Source of the DNA: Symbiodinium natans
Taxonomy: Eukaryota; Sar; Dinophyceae; Suessiales; Symbiodiniaceae
DNA: 64,000 nt
Assembly (NCBI GenBank): GCA_905221605.1
Contig: CAJNDS010002091.1
Location: 248,001-312,000 of the forward strand
Direction of reading: 5' to 3'
Below the pieces are notes generated by a model. The model saw only the letters and a program-made list of their open reading frames with translations, had not been told where the DNA came from and made no database searches. Both the position numbers and the translations under genes were made by a program. Below, piece after piece: positions 1-11,200 of this stretch. Numbering within the stretch: position 1 is the first letter of the stretch; every line of letters starts with the position of its first letter.

Positions 1-370
1 TTCCAATCACTTTGAAACTAGTTTCAAAATCCAGTTGCAAAATCGCTGTGGAGGGGGAACTGCAATTTCTGTCCGCACTTTTAATGAAAACCAGGAACCT
101 CTGAGATTCCTGCATGTTTTTAATTGCAAATTGCACGTAAAAAATGCAGATTCCCTTTAACAGCGATGTTGAAACCGGATTTTGAAACTATTTTGAAATT
201 AGTGTAAAACTACGGAAACGAATTTGAACTTCAACAACACGCATGAATCTCAGAGATTCTTGGTTTTCAAAAAGCGTGGACAGAATATGCGGTTCCCCCT
301 CCACAGCGATTTTGTAACTGGATTTTGAAAATAATTTGAAATTGATTGGAAACGAATCTGAAACTTGAAA
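1..370. repeat. Foldback (long inverted repeat) element
   Basis: Bases about 3-122 reappear as the reverse complement at about 240-368. Both arms hold CGCTGTGGAGGGGGAAC, a stretch like TTCAAAATCCAGTT, and CTCTGAGATTC. The ~115 bp loop holds a third, more diverged copy of the same unit (near 140-230). No ORF. Best read as a non-autonomous foldback or MITE-type element. The left end is at the window edge, so target duplications cannot be judged. Confidence 0.7.
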
Positions 371-375
371 AATAG

Positions 376-1195
376 TTACCTATTCCGGACTTTCTGCCCC
401 CATCCTGGCCCCTCACATGCGGCCCTCACGCGCGGGAAGTTGACTTTGGTCAGCCGTGACGAGAGACCAGTCAGAGTTTCCGAAAACTTGCCAGTCTCCA
501 AACAGTAGTACTACAGACGGACCCTCTGGGTAAGCTCTAAACCCGAAACCTTAAACCTGAAACCAGAACTCTTGAGCATCCTTTTCTGTGACTGAGTAGG
601 GGGCACCACCCAACATGCCAAACAATCCAGGAAACCCACACCTACCTAAACAGGCTTATGGTTTAGGTTTTAGGGTTTAGGGTTTAGGACCCCAAAATCG
701 GGACCCACAAACCTCTGAACCCCCAAAAGCCGTCTGGGCCTTTCTTTCACCATCTTCCGCCCGCGGCCGTCTAGCTGGCGCTCCAGAGACCTCTAGGGTC
801 TAGGGCTGAGGGTTGTTTTTCTGTTGTAAATGGGGGGGGGCGGGGGGGGGCGGCGGGGGGGTTCAGGGTTTAGGGTTTAGGGTTTTTCGGGCTTAGGGTT
901 TAGGGGCTTAGGGCTTCTGGTAAGTCCATCGGGGCAAAGGGTACATTTTTGGTTGATGAACATATCGGCGCCCCAAAGTGACCCGGTATTTCCTTACAAA
1001 ACTAATACAGGACAATTTCATGGAAGGACCTTTGGATCAACCCCGCACATGTGCGGCTGGCCTGGCAATCTTGAACCCTAAACCCTGTAAACCCTAAACC
1101 TACATCAAAGAAGGCAAAGGTTTGGGGGCTGAGTTTGGGGCTGTCGGGGTTGCAGATTAAGGGCTTCAGAGAGGCACCCCGTAAACCAGCCCAAC
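376..1195. other. Spacer with short TTTAGGG tracts and a G run
   Basis: No convincing gene. It holds a unique island at 440-530 ending in a GGTAAGC donor-like site on the plus strand, TTTAGGG/CCCTAAA tracts (660-690, 860-905), an interrupted G run (832-861), and a short island at 745-795 open on the minus strand. Function unknown. Confidence 0.5.
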
Positions 1196-1292
1196 CTGTT
1201 GAGACCGGAAACAAGCAGCACTTGTTCCGAGACTGTGGCATCTTGTCTTGACCGGTCCGGCTGTTGCTGTACATCTGCGCAGGTCGCTTTCG
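1196..1292 (-). CDS. Candidate internal exon, unidentified protein
   Basis: An island open on the minus strand. It is preceded by an acceptor-like TTTCACAG (AG at 1294-1293) and followed by a GT at 1195. The reading has ordinary protein composition (CADVQQQPDRSRQDATVSEQ, then VLLVSGLN), unlike the PKP/GFRV translations of the surrounding repeats. Both flanks are telomere-like repeat. No family recognised. Transcript support is needed to fix the boundaries. Confidence 0.4.
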
Positions 1293-1439
1293 CTGTGAAA
1301 GTGTCTAACTTCCCCACTTCAACTTCTAAAACTCTGAACCGCAAACATCAGTACCCCGGACCCTTACCCTATACCCTCGATATCCCAAATTCAATACCCG
1401 CCCCCCCCCCCCCCCCCTCGGGTGTGGGGGGATTGAGGT

Positions 1440-1620
1440 GCTTCAAGGTTGCTGGTGCTCTACCAAAGTGTTAATATGTCTTTTTCGTATCTGTTGCCAG
1501 GCAGGGCTGGGTGATCCAGGAACCGCAGCTGTCGCGACAGACGTGTAACTGCAAGAAGACAAAACTACCTCGGCAATGGAAGTCACGTCCTGCTGGTAGT
1601 ACGATTGAGGCAGCATGCAT
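1440..1620. other. Exon-like island, strand uncertain
   Basis: Unique sequence that is open on both strands. Plus strand: a strong acceptor (TCTTTTTCGTATCTGTTGCCAG ends near 1501), then AGLGDPGTAAVATD and a GTGTAAC donor. Minus strand: a ~70-codon frame with QSYYQQDVTSIAEVVLSS. Minus is favoured only because neighbours are minus. A poly-C run (1401-1417) lies just left. Confidence 0.3.
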
Positions 1621-2020
1621 GGAGACAAAGGCGAAAGTTGTGGACAATAGACAATGTGCATGCTCTATGCTTGTGCCCAGCGTAAACTCGACATCCTGAA
1701 CTCTGAACCTTAACCCTCTCCCTCGAATAATAAACCTCCCTACTCCCTGAAACTACATACCCGGTATTTAACGTTAGGGGGTTTAACTTGGCTGCACTCA
1801 GGAGGGTAGCTATAAATTAAACTTTTAGCTGCCTTAACAAGAAACCCAATAAACCCAAAAAAGGTAAGGATCTAAAGTTACAGTAAAGTACCACAAAGTT
1901 AATATTAGGCGGAGGGATTACAGCCCAAATCCAAACCGCCAAGCTGCACTCCCCGAAACCTGACACCCGCAGTTGCGAGGAGATGAGAAATGGAGCCTCC
2001 CGGGGGCTTTTCTGAGCCTG

Positions 2021-2110
2021 GGTTTAGGGTTTAGGGTTTAGGGTTTAGGGTTTAGGGTTTAGGGTTTAGGGTTTAGGGTTTAGGGTTTAGGGTTTAGGGT
2101 TTAGGGTTTC
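2021..2110 (+). repeat. TTTAGGG array (about 12 units)
   Basis: Near-perfect tandem TTTAGGG, the plant/algal-type telomere heptamer, but interstitial: unique DNA lies on both sides. It is opposed by a CCCTAAA array at 2569-2662, so the exon at 2307-2436 lies between inverted arrays. Confidence 0.95.
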
Positions 2111-2306
2111 GGGCTCCACACACAACCGAGTCTGAAACGCCTAAATCGCAAGGTCCGGAAACTCAGCCTTCCACATGGGGGGCTTACGAAATTAGGGGTA
2201 CCTTAGTGGGGTCCTTACTATATAAGGCAACCCAACTATTTGCGGGTATATTCGGGCGCCCTTATTCTCGTAAACCCCCCATATAGGGCCCCAAAACGCC
2301 CTGAGC

Positions 2307-2436
2307 CTGGCAGTTCTCAGCGGCTTTCTGCAAAAGACTGCGAAAAGACAAGTCGACCGAGCCGCTCATGAACATCCTCACCCGATCCCCGCTTGGCAGC
2401 TCCACCACACGCACTTCTACGGACTCCACATAAAAC
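2307..2436 (-). CDS. Candidate internal exon, unidentified protein
   Basis: One of the best single islands. The minus strand shows acceptor TTTTTCCTGAG, then one base plus 43 full codons, then a GC-type donor (GCTCAG) after NCQ. The peptide begins FYVESVEVRVVELPSGDRVR and ends SLLQKAAENCQ, a plausible beta-strand/helix mix. Length (130 bp) and phases (1 in, 0 out) are exon-like. GC donors are common in dinoflagellates. No family recognised. Confidence 0.55.
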
Positions 2437-2568
2437 CTCAGGAAAAACGATGCGAGGCCAGACACGCTCCTCTGGCCTGAATGGACCCTGGGGCCTACTC
2501 AAGGGATGAGGCGAACTTAGTGAGTGGGGTTAGAAGTAGGGCAGCTACAACTTATAATTACTTCTAAG

Positions 2569-2662
2569 CCCTAAACCCTAAACCCTAAACCCCAAACCCT
2601 AAACCCTAAGTCCTAAACCCTAAACCCTAAACCCTAAACCCTAAACCCTAAACCCTAAACCC
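2569..2662 (-). repeat. CCCTAAA array
   Basis: About 13 heptamers in the CCCTAAA orientation with two variant units (CCCCAAA, GTCCTAA). Opposed in orientation to the 2021-2110 array. Confidence 0.9.
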
Positions 2663-2770
2663 AATTCATGTAACTATAGCCCTACTTACTAAGCGCCCGA
2701 TCCTCCAAGTAGCTGGCCAAAAATCCAACCCAGAGCCGAACAGTTGATTGGCAGTCAGGGGCTGTACTCC

Positions 2771-2900
2771 TACAAGGAGGGGCCCCCTTACTATACTAAC
2801 TGTCGTTAAGGGACTTACAACCTAATTTAGGATCCTTATAACCCAATTTCGGGCTCCTGGCTCCTAGAACTCTACTTAAAACTAGGGGCCCCTCCTTGTA
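2771..2900. mobile_element. MITE-like hairpin, family B, copy 1
   Basis: Ends TACAAGGAGGGGCCCC and GGGGCCCCTCCTTGTA are inverted repeats. The core holds TTAAGGGACTTA, then stepwise CTTATAAC(CC) motifs. Related copies lie at 3990-4119, 49485-49600 and 62372-62497. No coding capacity. Confidence 0.75.
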
Positions 2901-3474
2901 GAGGGCACAGGGCTTAGGGCCTAGAAGGCCTGACTGGGTTCAGGGCTTCCCTTCCTAAACAACGGGGCGGAGGCAGACATTGCTCCAAGCCCTGAACCCT
3001 AAGCCCTAAGCCACGAACCTGAAAGGCACGCTGATCCCCACCGTCTTCGCGCGATGCACTGGAGGGTGTTCAGTCCAAGACCCAAACCCTCGGTAACGCA
3101 ACTGTAGGACCAAGAAACAAGCACAGACATCAGGTGCTGGTGACCGGTGAGGGCGCAAGACCCAAGACCCCAACTTAGGCCTGAACCCCACACCCGACTC
3201 CCCCTGGACTCCTAAGCGCGCAAGCCCCGCACGCGTCTCAAGGTCGCAAAAACCCCAACAACCAGCGTTACCAAGGTTATATCAATACATATATGTACAT
3301 ATATATATATATTTATGTATATATATATATATATACTGTATATATATATGTATGTATATATATATATATATATTTTTTGACTGCCAGGCAACAACTAAAC
3401 TTCCTGAAATGATCTAACACACTTTGTAGTGTGATGACAGATGGGAGGCATTACAAGTGAACATGTGTCGCATG
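2901..3474. other. Spacer with an AT/CA microsatellite
   Basis: No supported gene. A unique island at 3010-3215 is open on the minus strand in more than one frame but has no clear splice sites. 3288-3373 is a TA/TATG-rich microsatellite. Confidence 0.6.
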
Positions 3475-3558
3475 TTGGGATGTTCCCCTTATACTAACAG
3501 TCCGATAGGGATTGTAGCCCCCCTTTTTTGGACTGTTAATGTACGCGGAGCATCCCAA
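3475..3558. mobile_element. MITE-like hairpin, family A, copy 1
   Basis: TTGGGATGTTCCCCTTATAC at the left pairs with the diverged right end GCGGAGCATCCCAA. Inner parts read ACTAACAGTCC and GGACTGTTAAT. See 44694-44793 for the cleanest copy. Confidence 0.75.
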
Positions 3559-3573
3559 GGTATAATTACCCTA

Positions 3574-3782
3574 CACCCTAAACCCTAAACCCTAAACCCT
3601 AAACCCTAAACCCTAAACCCTAAACCCTAAACCCTAAACCCTGTATGTTGTACCCTCCCTTGAGGTCTGGTGGGGGTCTTGGATTCGTGTCATAGGCTAT
3701 GGGGTCCCTACTTCCCCATGCTCATCCGAGTTTTGGGTTTAGGTTTAGGGTTTAGGGTTTAGGGTTTAGGGTTTAGGGTTTA
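3574..3782. repeat. Opposed CCCTAAA and TTTAGGG arrays
   Basis: CCCTAAA x ~10 at 3574-3643, a 90 bp unique island, then TTTAGGG x ~7 at 3731-3782. This is the convergent layout seen around many islands in this window. Confidence 0.9.
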
Positions 3783-3840
3783 ATGTTTAGGGGGAATCCC
3801 GATGGGTTGGATTCCCAAAGCCCCTCTAAGCCCTCAGCAG

Positions 3841-3900
3841 CCAGCCTGCTGGACCTCGTGCATGTTCTGAGCCCGATCGCCGACAGCACTGGAAGAGTAC
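3841..3900 (-). CDS. Exon-like island, possibly of the MLF-like gene
   Basis: After GCCATGCAG the minus strand reads YSSSAVGDRAQNMHEVQQAG before a stop. The GDR...  pattern could suit the C-terminal half of myeloid-leukemia-factor proteins encoded just upstream. The plus strand is also open here (SLLDLVHVLSPIADSTGR), so strand and assignment are uncertain. Confidence 0.25.
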
Positions 3901-3989
3901 CTGCATGGCGAAACCTACTTGGAGGTTCATGGATACCTACAACTGCGTTTACAAAAAACCGTCTGCTTTTGCTATACTTAGGGTGCGCA

Positions 3990-4119
3990 TACAGGGTGGG
4001 GCCCCCTTACCCTTACTATACTAACTGTAGTTAAGGGACTTATAACCTAACTTAGGGTCATTATAACCCATTTTAGGGCCCTTATAACTCTACTTATAAC
4101 TAGGGGGCCCCACCCTGTA
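3990..4119. mobile_element. MITE-like hairpin, family B, copy 2
   Basis: TACAGGGTGGGGCCCCCTTA at the left; the reverse complement of this end is at 4100-4119. The inner series AACTGTAGTTAAGGGACTTA and CTTATAACCC is nearly identical to 62372-62497. Confidence 0.8.
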
Positions 4120-4243
4120 ATCCTACTTTCAACCTATGAAGTGATCTCTCTAAGCCCTGAAACGCCCTAGAAAGCACGTGGGAAACCCGCAAACCTTATA
4201 ACGGCTACACAAGTCCAGAGGCTTGGGGGGGCCCTACTAGGGG

Positions 4244-4724
4244 GGTGTAGGGTTTAGGGTTTAGGGTTTAGGGTTTAGGGTTTAGGGTTTAGGGTTTAGG
4301 GAAACTTGAACATGGGGACCCCTGGGGCAATTGTAGAAGTTAGGGCCCGGAGATGTCGGCTCACATGGCAGCCTTCGAAGCCAAGCCTGAAACCCGAGCC
4401 CTGAAACCCTAAAACCCTGACACCCTAAAACCCTAAACCCTAAAACCCTAAACCCTAAACCCTAAACCCTAAACCCTAAACCCTAAAACCCTAAACCCTA
4501 AACCCTAAACCCTCATGCCCCAACCGCTGCGCCATCAACCCAAGAACCTCAACCCCGAAACCCTCCCCACACACAGCACCCCAAACCAAAAACTGAACCC
4601 TTCACCCTAACTTACTCACCCTGGTTAGGGTTTAGGGTTTAGGGTTTAGGGTTTAGGGTTTAGGGTTTAGGGTTTAGGGTTTAGGGTTTAGGGTTTAGGG
4701 TTTAGGGTTTAGGGTTTAGGGTTA
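4244..4724. repeat. Three telomere-like arrays
   Basis: TTTAGGG at 4246-4302, CCCTAAA (with CCCTAAAA variants) at 4405-4513, TTTAGGG at 4624-4722. An island at 4310-4400 between them is open on the minus strand after TTTCAG but is too short to call. Confidence 0.9.
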
Positions 4725-4746
4725 GAAGGGCTTAGGATAGTTATAT

Positions 4747-4846
4747 CTTGGGATGTTCCCCCGTATACGAACAGTCCTGAACAGGGATTCATAATAGGGG
4801 TACTCTAATCCCTATTGAAGATCCGCTAGTGTAAAGGGGAACATCA
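4747..4846. mobile_element. MITE-like hairpin, family A, copy 2
   Basis: Starts TTGGGATGTTCCCCCGTATA and ends GTAAAGGGGAACATC. The middle has AGGGATTCATAATAGGGGTA, then its rough complement. The right terminal bases have decayed. Confidence 0.75.
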
Positions 4847-5069
4847 GGCCACATAACTTGTAACCCTGAAACGTGTTACTAGCTGAGAAACGTGCTGCTA
4901 AGTTACTAGCGGAGACCCCTCAACAAAGCCTATCCATCCTAAACTCCAAAGCACAAACCTTAAGTCCTGAATCCCTAAACCCTAGACCCTAAACCCTAAA
5001 CCCGAAACCCTAAACCCTAAACCCCTGAACTCCTAAAGCAGAACCCTAAACCCGAATCCCGGAGAATGA

Positions 5070-6240
5070 CGTGGGCCCTGGGGTTCCGGGCTGTTCGGTA
5101 TGGACCTGACCGTCTGCACCTGAACTTTAAGGAATTGCTGGGTTTGGCGTTTTGGAGTTTGGAGTTTCGGATTTCGGGTAAGGGTTTGGGGTTTAGGCTT
5201 TAAGGTGTTTTTGAGAGGCTTTGGGAGTGATGGTCATGGTGTTCGGGCCTTTAGGGGGAGTGGTTTAGGGTTTTCAGCCCTTTATGGGATAGGGTTTTAT
5301 CGCCTTCAGGGGTTTAGGGTTTAGGTTGGGGTTAGGGCCGTTTGGGGTGGGATCAAGGGCGTTTGATTTAGGGACCTTTAGGTGGTTTGGATGTATGGGC
5401 TTGGGGTTAAGGGGAGTAGGGCTGTAGGAGGCATGGGTTCCCCTACTACCCCCGTCTGTACTAGCCCCTTTTTGCAACCGCCCTACCGTTCTTAGGGGTT
5501 TTCTAGGGGTACCGCATTCCCCACCCCACTAAGAACCAGCCAGGTGAGTATCGGGGGGGGGGGGGTCTGCTGTGGGGTCAGCTTTGATCCGAGGTTCTGT
5601 GCAGGCCCTCACACACTTCCATCTCTCGTACCTTCATCAAAAGCCCTAAAACCCCAGGAGCCCTAAACCCTCGGAGCCCTAGGGAAGAACTGCTTGGAGG
5701 AGTCGGGGCTTCGTGTAAGTAGGCACAAAGTAGAGGGCGGGGGGGAGGGATAACCCTTAACCCCTAAACCTAAACTCTGTGAGCATGCTATAAATTGCTT
5801 GTCGCTATAGGCCCCCTAGGGACACCCATATGCATGACATGAAAGGTCAAGCATCTGGCCCATGCGGGAGGAGAAGGAGAACGTCTGGCAAGAGAAGCCT
5901 CAGTTTGGGTTTAGGGTTTAGGGTTTAGGGTTTAGGGTTTAGGGTTAGGGTTTAGGGTTTAGGGTTTAGGGTTTAGGGTTTAGGGTTTAGGGTTTAGGGT
6001 TTAGGGTTTAGGGTTTAGGGTTTAGGGTTTAGGGTTTAGGGTTTAGGGTTTAGGGTTTAGGGTTTAGGGTTTAGGGTTTAGGGTTCAGGTTCACGGAAAA
6101 GGGGGGGGGGGGGTGTTAGTTTAGGGTTTTGGGGCTCGTTTTTGCGATTAAGGGTCTCGAGTCTCAGAGATTTAGGGCTTTGGAGATTGGAGGTCTGGGG
6201 TTTCGGACGTCGGGTGTAGGGGCAAAGGTTCCAGAATGGC
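5070..6240 (-). CDS. Possible downstream exons of the MLF-like gene
   Basis: Three islands could continue the gene called at 6598-9869, in phase. 6209-6240 after GCATTTTCAG gives HSGTFAPTPD (phase 1 in, 0 out). An island starting at 5884 after TTCTCTTGCCAG gives TFSFSSRMGQMLDLS. An island starting at 5119 after AAAGTTCAG gives ADGQVHTEQPG. Each is short, donors are weak, and the family match is only suggestive. The long array at 5908-6085 lies in one of the implied introns. Confidence 0.3.
5908..6085 (+). repeat. Long TTTAGGG array (about 25 units)
   Basis: One of the two longest uninterrupted arrays here; the other is 12858-13045. One unit is the hexamer TTAGGG. It is followed by a 13-base G run. 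Confidence 0.95.
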
Positions 6241-6597
6241 CTGAAAATGCACCCTGAACCCTGAACCCTAACCCCTGAACCCTAAACCTAAACCCTGAAC
6301 CCTAAACCCTGAACCCTGAACCCCGTATGTACCCTACAACTACCCATGGGCCCCTACTTCAGAACCCTTGTAAGGGTCAAGAGTTTGAGGCATCTGAGTA
6401 GTTGGTCACAAACACCAAGCCCTGACCCTAAAACCTTAAACCTAAAAATCCTAACCCTAAACCCTAAACCCTTAAACCCTAAAACCCTAAACCCTAAACC
6501 CTAAACCCTAAACCCTCAACCCTCAACCCTAAACCCTAAACCCTACGAACCCCCCTCCCCTAAGAGCCCTGTAAGCTTGGCTTCGCACTTCCATTAC

Positions 6598-9500
6598 CTC
6601 CGCCGCCCATGCTGCTCATCATCATGTTGCTCCTGCGGCTCATGGTGACTGGCGTTGAGGGTTTGGGTTTTGAGGGTTTGGGTTTTGGGGGTTTTGGGGT
6701 TTTGGGGTTTAGGTTTGTTTAGGGGGTTTAGGGGGTTTAGGGTTTAGGGTTTAGGGTTTAGGTTTTAGGGTTTAGGGTTTAGGGTTTAGAGTTCAAGGTC
6801 TAGGGTTTAGGCTCGGGGGTGTAGGGGTTACAGGGTTTGAAGTTTACAGGGTATAGGGTTTAGACTTTCAGCATCTACCGGATGGGCCCAAATTAAAAGC
6901 GACAAGGCGGTGGTAACCACTTCTCGCACTTTTCTGGAAAATAGGCCCTGAACCCTGAAGCCTAAGCCTAAACCCTAAACCCAAAGGCCAGGCAAACAGC
7001 CCGCTTGGTGTGCGCTTTCGGGGACTCGTGTGGTATACAATTGCAAAGCTCGGAGGGTAGTTTGGGATATTCCCCCTTGTACTCCAAGTCCTTAGTAGGG
7101 ATTATTATAGGGGTGTACGATGATCTCTATCAAGGACTGTTCGCATAAGGGGCAACATCCCAAAGGTAGTTCTCTAAATTAAGGACCCCCCCCAAAATCG
7201 GACCCTAATGAGAAATACCAAATGAACACTTGCTGCTGCTGCTGCTGCTGCTGCTGCAGAAGAACAACCCTAAACCCTAAACCCTAAACACTAAACCCTA
7301 AACCCTAAACCCTAAACCCTAAACCCTAAACCCTAAACCCTAAACCTAACCTCGGAACGAAAATCAATGGAAGGTGCCGGTTCCACAGGGGCCCATGGGT
7401 GAATCTGCACCAAGAAGCCACCGAAACCTAGTGCCCTGAACTCTAGAGAGTAACCGAGCCCCCCCTGCCCCCACAAAAATATATATATATATATATAGAA
7501 ATGTATATATACATATATATATATATAGATAATAAGTTAATGGAGAAATAAACAAAATCTTAGCATCATAAGCCCTAGCTCTCGAGCACAAAGCCCAAAC
7601 CATACACCCACAAAGCCTGAAACCTCAAAAGCCCTGCAGCCCCAAGCCGAACAGTGTCTTTTTCGAGTGGTTCGGTACCCTAAACCCTCACAAACCCTAA
7701 ACCCTAAACCCTAAACCCTTTAAAGAGAACTTCAGCTCCACCGAGCTCCGGGCATGCCGGGGCCCATGCCAGGGCCCATGCCTGGGCCCATCATGCCACC
7801 CCCTCGGCCGCTCATCATCGTGTCCATCTCCTGCGCTTCGTTTTGTCTTTTTAGGGTTTAGGGTTTAGGGTTTAGGGTTTAGGGTTTAGGGTTTAGGGTT
7901 TAGGGTTTAGGGTTTGGGGGGGGGGGGGGTTAAGGTGTGGCTAGGGTTCTAGTTCTTTTGTTGCTATGTATATATATATATATATATATAAAGAGAGAGA
8001 GATATGTGTGAGATTGGGCTCTTTGGAGTTGTTTAGGGTTTTAACACTGTTTCTGTTTAGGGTTGGTGGTCCTTTTGAAGTTTTTTTGAGGGTTTGTGGG
8101 CTTCTCGTTTTTAGGGCTTAAGTTTGGGCTTTAGATGCTCGGGTTGAATTCTGGGTGTAGGCTTTAATTCGGGCTCAGGGTGTAGGGTTAGGGCTTGGCA
8201 GGGCTCCCTAAACCCGCAAGATTTCAAGGAGCTGGGGTGGCGGGTGTTCAGGGTTTAGGGTTCAGGGGCTTTAGGGAGGCTTTGGGCCCTATGGCCCTAT
8301 GCCACCCACACAACCAAAACCCGAACCCCAAACCTCCTATACCGTAAACCCTAAACCTTAAACCCTGAGTTTAACCTAAATCCTATACAAAGATGAGCCC
8401 CCCCACCACCCAAGCCTTCATCGGCTTATGTCTTAGGGCTTTCGTGTTTGGGGACCAAACGCACAGAATACGCTCAAACCCTGTAAAGAAAACACGCCAA
8501 CAATATGCCTAAAACCGCAACCCTACACCCTTCGATTCAATGTTCACATCTGCTGCCCAAAACCTCAAGCCCTAAACCTTGAACTCTAAACCTTGAGCCC
8601 TAAACATCTACAGCCTAAACTTAAGCCCTAAACCTTGAACTCTAAACCTCGAACCCTAAACCCTAAACCCATAAACCTGGAATCGTTGAACCCTGCCCCC
8701 CCCCCCCCCCCCCCCCCTGCCTGCATCATGCGACCCATCTGTCCGAACATCGAGCCGAAAAGGCCGCCACCAGCAGGGCCTCAGGTCTGAGACTATTTGG
8801 GTTTGGGGCTTTGAAGCAAGGGGCTAGGGTTTAGGGTTTAGGGCTTGGGGTTTTGGGATTGGGGCTTTGAAGCAAGGGTTTAGGTTTTAGGGTTTAGTGT
8901 TCAGGGTTTTCTGCGAGACGCGACCACTCAGACAAAGTGTGGTTTAGGGTTTCGGGTTTAGGGCTTCAAATTAGCTTGAAGCGCGTGCCCGCGCGCGCTT
9001 TCCTACAGGCTCTAGTTGATACTGGCTAATGCGCTTATAGTGGGATGCTTCTTGGACACAGGGGGGTGTTGAGGGCGGAGGGTTGTCTGGTTACAGCTGC
9101 AGGTTGTCAAGCGGGATACCTCCAAACTGTCACAACCGGAAACCCCACCCTCCACCCAAAGCCCTACACCCACTGAACTCCGAAACCTCTAAGGTCCAAA
9201 CCCGAAGCCCCTGATGCCCAAACCTTAAACCCTAAACCCTAAACCCTAAACCCTAAGCCCTAAACCCCCTAAACCCCCTAAACCCCCTAATGCCCCCAAA
9301 CCCCCTAAACCCCTAAACCTCTAAGACACTAACGACCTATCGAGGCGGAAGAACTGGTCAGCAAGGGCTTCCCCCACATTAACGTGCTTTGGATTAGGGT
9401 TTTGGGTTTAGGGTTTAGGGTTTAGGGTTTCAGGAGCTTGGGGTTGAGGGCTTAGCTAGGGGCTGAGGGGTTTAGGATTTAGGGCTTCAGGGGTTTTTGG

Positions 9501-9869
9501 TCTAGGGTTTGGGGCTTAGGTTTCGGGCACTTGACACGCAAATCTATTGGCGGTTTTTGAAGTGTTGGGGTTTTTGGTTCGTGGGCTTTGATCAGGATGG
9601 TTTGGGGCCTTGGGGTTTAGGGTTTGCATCCGCAACTCAGCGGCCAGCAAGGCTTACCAGGCTCCAAGCCACCGAAAGGCTGCATCATCATGTCATCGAA
9701 CATTCCGAACCTTGGCAGTTGCAGAAGTCCTATGTCCTACGACCGTGCTGGCTGGAACCAAAACCTCCCAAATCTCTACTTCCCTAAACCCTAATCCCTA
9801 ATCCCTAATCCCTAAACCCTAAACCCTAAAAACCCTAAACCCTCGGACAACCATGTCTTACAGGCTCAT
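6598..9869 (-). CDS. Met/Gly-rich protein, myeloid leukemia factor-like (tentative), 5 exons
   Basis: Five islands join in frame by hand. Exon 1 is 9862-9920, with ATG at 9869, a GTAAGA donor and a 5' leader after AGAAG. Exon 2 is 9658-9710 (donor GTAAGC). Exon 3 is 8721-8779 (GC donor). Exon 4 is 7742-7830 (GT). Exon 5 is 6598-6632 (donor GTAATG). Phases 2, 1, 0, 2, 1 match at every junction. The product starts MSLFGMFDDMMMQPFGG, then LFGSMFGQMGRMMQ, EMDTMMSGRGGG, and (GPGM)n. This Phe/Asp/Met pattern resembles the N-terminus of MLF-family proteins (adaptors reported in nucleus and cytoplasm), but the diagnostic C-terminal half is not secured. Introns consist almost wholly of TTTAGGG/CCCTAAA, G/C runs and a family A hairpin. 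Existence of the gene is better supported than its name. Confidence 0.55.
7062..7164. mobile_element. MITE-like hairpin, family A, copy 3
   Basis: TTGGGATATTCCCCCTTGTA to ATAAGGGGCAACATCCCAA, with the AAGTCCTTAGTAGGGATTAT core. Flanks GGGTAGT and AGGTAGT look like an imperfect target duplication. It lies within an inferred intron of the MLF-like gene. Confidence 0.8.
7231..7346. repeat. (CTG)n microsatellite followed by a CCCTAAA array
   Basis: Nine CTG units at 7231-7258, then CCCTAAA x ~11 at 7267-7346 with one ACTAAA variant. Confidence 0.9.
7853..7914 (+). repeat. TTTAGGG array ending in a G run
   Basis: About 8 TTTAGGG units directly left of a 13-base G tract (7916-7929), then a TA microsatellite at 7969-7990. 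It sits directly beyond the 5' edge of MLF-like exon 4. Confidence 0.9.
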
Positions 9870-10009
9870 AGTGCGCACAGAGAGGCGAGGTCGGTGCAGC
9901 GCTGACAGGAGCTCCACAAACTTCTAGACCCGAAACCCTAAACCCTAAACCCTAAACCCTAAAACCTAAACCCTAAACCCCCGGCAAAATGCACAGGCTA
10001 TGGGCTACA

Positions 10010-10200
10010 GCCCCTCCCCATGAGCACACAACTACCCCGTCCATCCCCCTGCAAGACAGAAAGGTAGTACCCAAACGCCCTAAACACGAAACCCTAAACC
10101 CTAAACCCTAAACCCTAAACCCTAAACCCTAAACCCTGCGCCCTTAACCCTACGCTCCACTTTGAGGATACATGGGACCCAACTGACTGTCATCCTGGCT
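10010..10200 (-). other. Two small exon-like islands
   Basis: Minus strand: 10062-10020 follows an excellent acceptor (TTTCTGTCTTGCAG), and 10190-10150 reads DDSQLGPMYPQSGA between CCAG and GTAGGG. Neither joins the MLF-like chain clearly. Flanks are CCCTAAA tracts. Confidence 0.3.
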
Positions 10201-10450
10201 AAGCACCCAGTAAGCCCTAAACCCCCCAGAGGCCAAACACAGAAACACGAATGTTAAAAAAACAAAGAGCTAAAGTCGTGGTCTTCGTAGGTTCTATACG
10301 GTATAAACCCTAAGCCCTGAACCCACTCCCCCCAACAAAGAGAGAACAAACACGCAATCTTCAATTCACAGGCCGTTAACCTACGTATCCTCTCCCCTCC
10401 CCCCTCTCCACCCCCACCGCCCCCCGCGCCCACCGCCCCTGCCGCCTGCA

Positions 10451-11142
10451 AAAGAAGAAGAAGAAGAAGAAGAAGAAGAAGAAGAAGGAGAAGAAGAAGA
10501 TGAAGAAAAAGGCCCGGGATTTAAGTCATGGGACTCTACTTTGGGCTTGACTTTTGAGGACCCCTTTCTAAGATCCTTGAGGTAGTATGACGGCCGCCAT
10601 AAAGGAACCTCCTAGCGCGTACATCCTGAGGGGTCCGAGTATGACTCCCTTGATTATTCCACACGCTAAACCCCTAAACCCTGAACCCTAAACCCTAAAC
10701 CCCTAAAACCTAAACCCCTAAAACCTAAACCCCTAAAACCTGAACCCTAATCTAACACTGGGCTGACCACGGGTCTTCTGCTCTGGGGGCGAGCTGCATC
10801 TGAGCATCGGCTTGCATTCTCTCGTTCAGGGCTTTAGGGGTTTAGCGGTTTAGGTGTTTAGGGGTTTAGGGGTTTAGGGGTTAGGGGTTTAGGGGTTTAG
10901 GGTTGAGGGCATAGGGTTGAGGGTTTAGGGTTCAGGGATTAGGGTTCAGGGATTAGGGTTCATGTATGGAGGCCCCCTTTATTCATAGCACGACACTCTC
11001 TAGGAAGGTCCCGGAAAGAAGCCATCATGAGAGGACACCTCACTTCGTTTGGTGGCTCAGCACTCGAAAGCCACATGCTAGAACAGTTACCGGGTCGCTT
11101 CCCTCTTGCATTTAAGAGTTTAGGGTTCAGGGTTTAGGGTTG

Positions 11143-11200
<58 letters not shown>

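Noticed and set aside
3212-3394. Ile/Tyr-rich 60-codon ORF
   Set aside because: Translation of a TA microsatellite.
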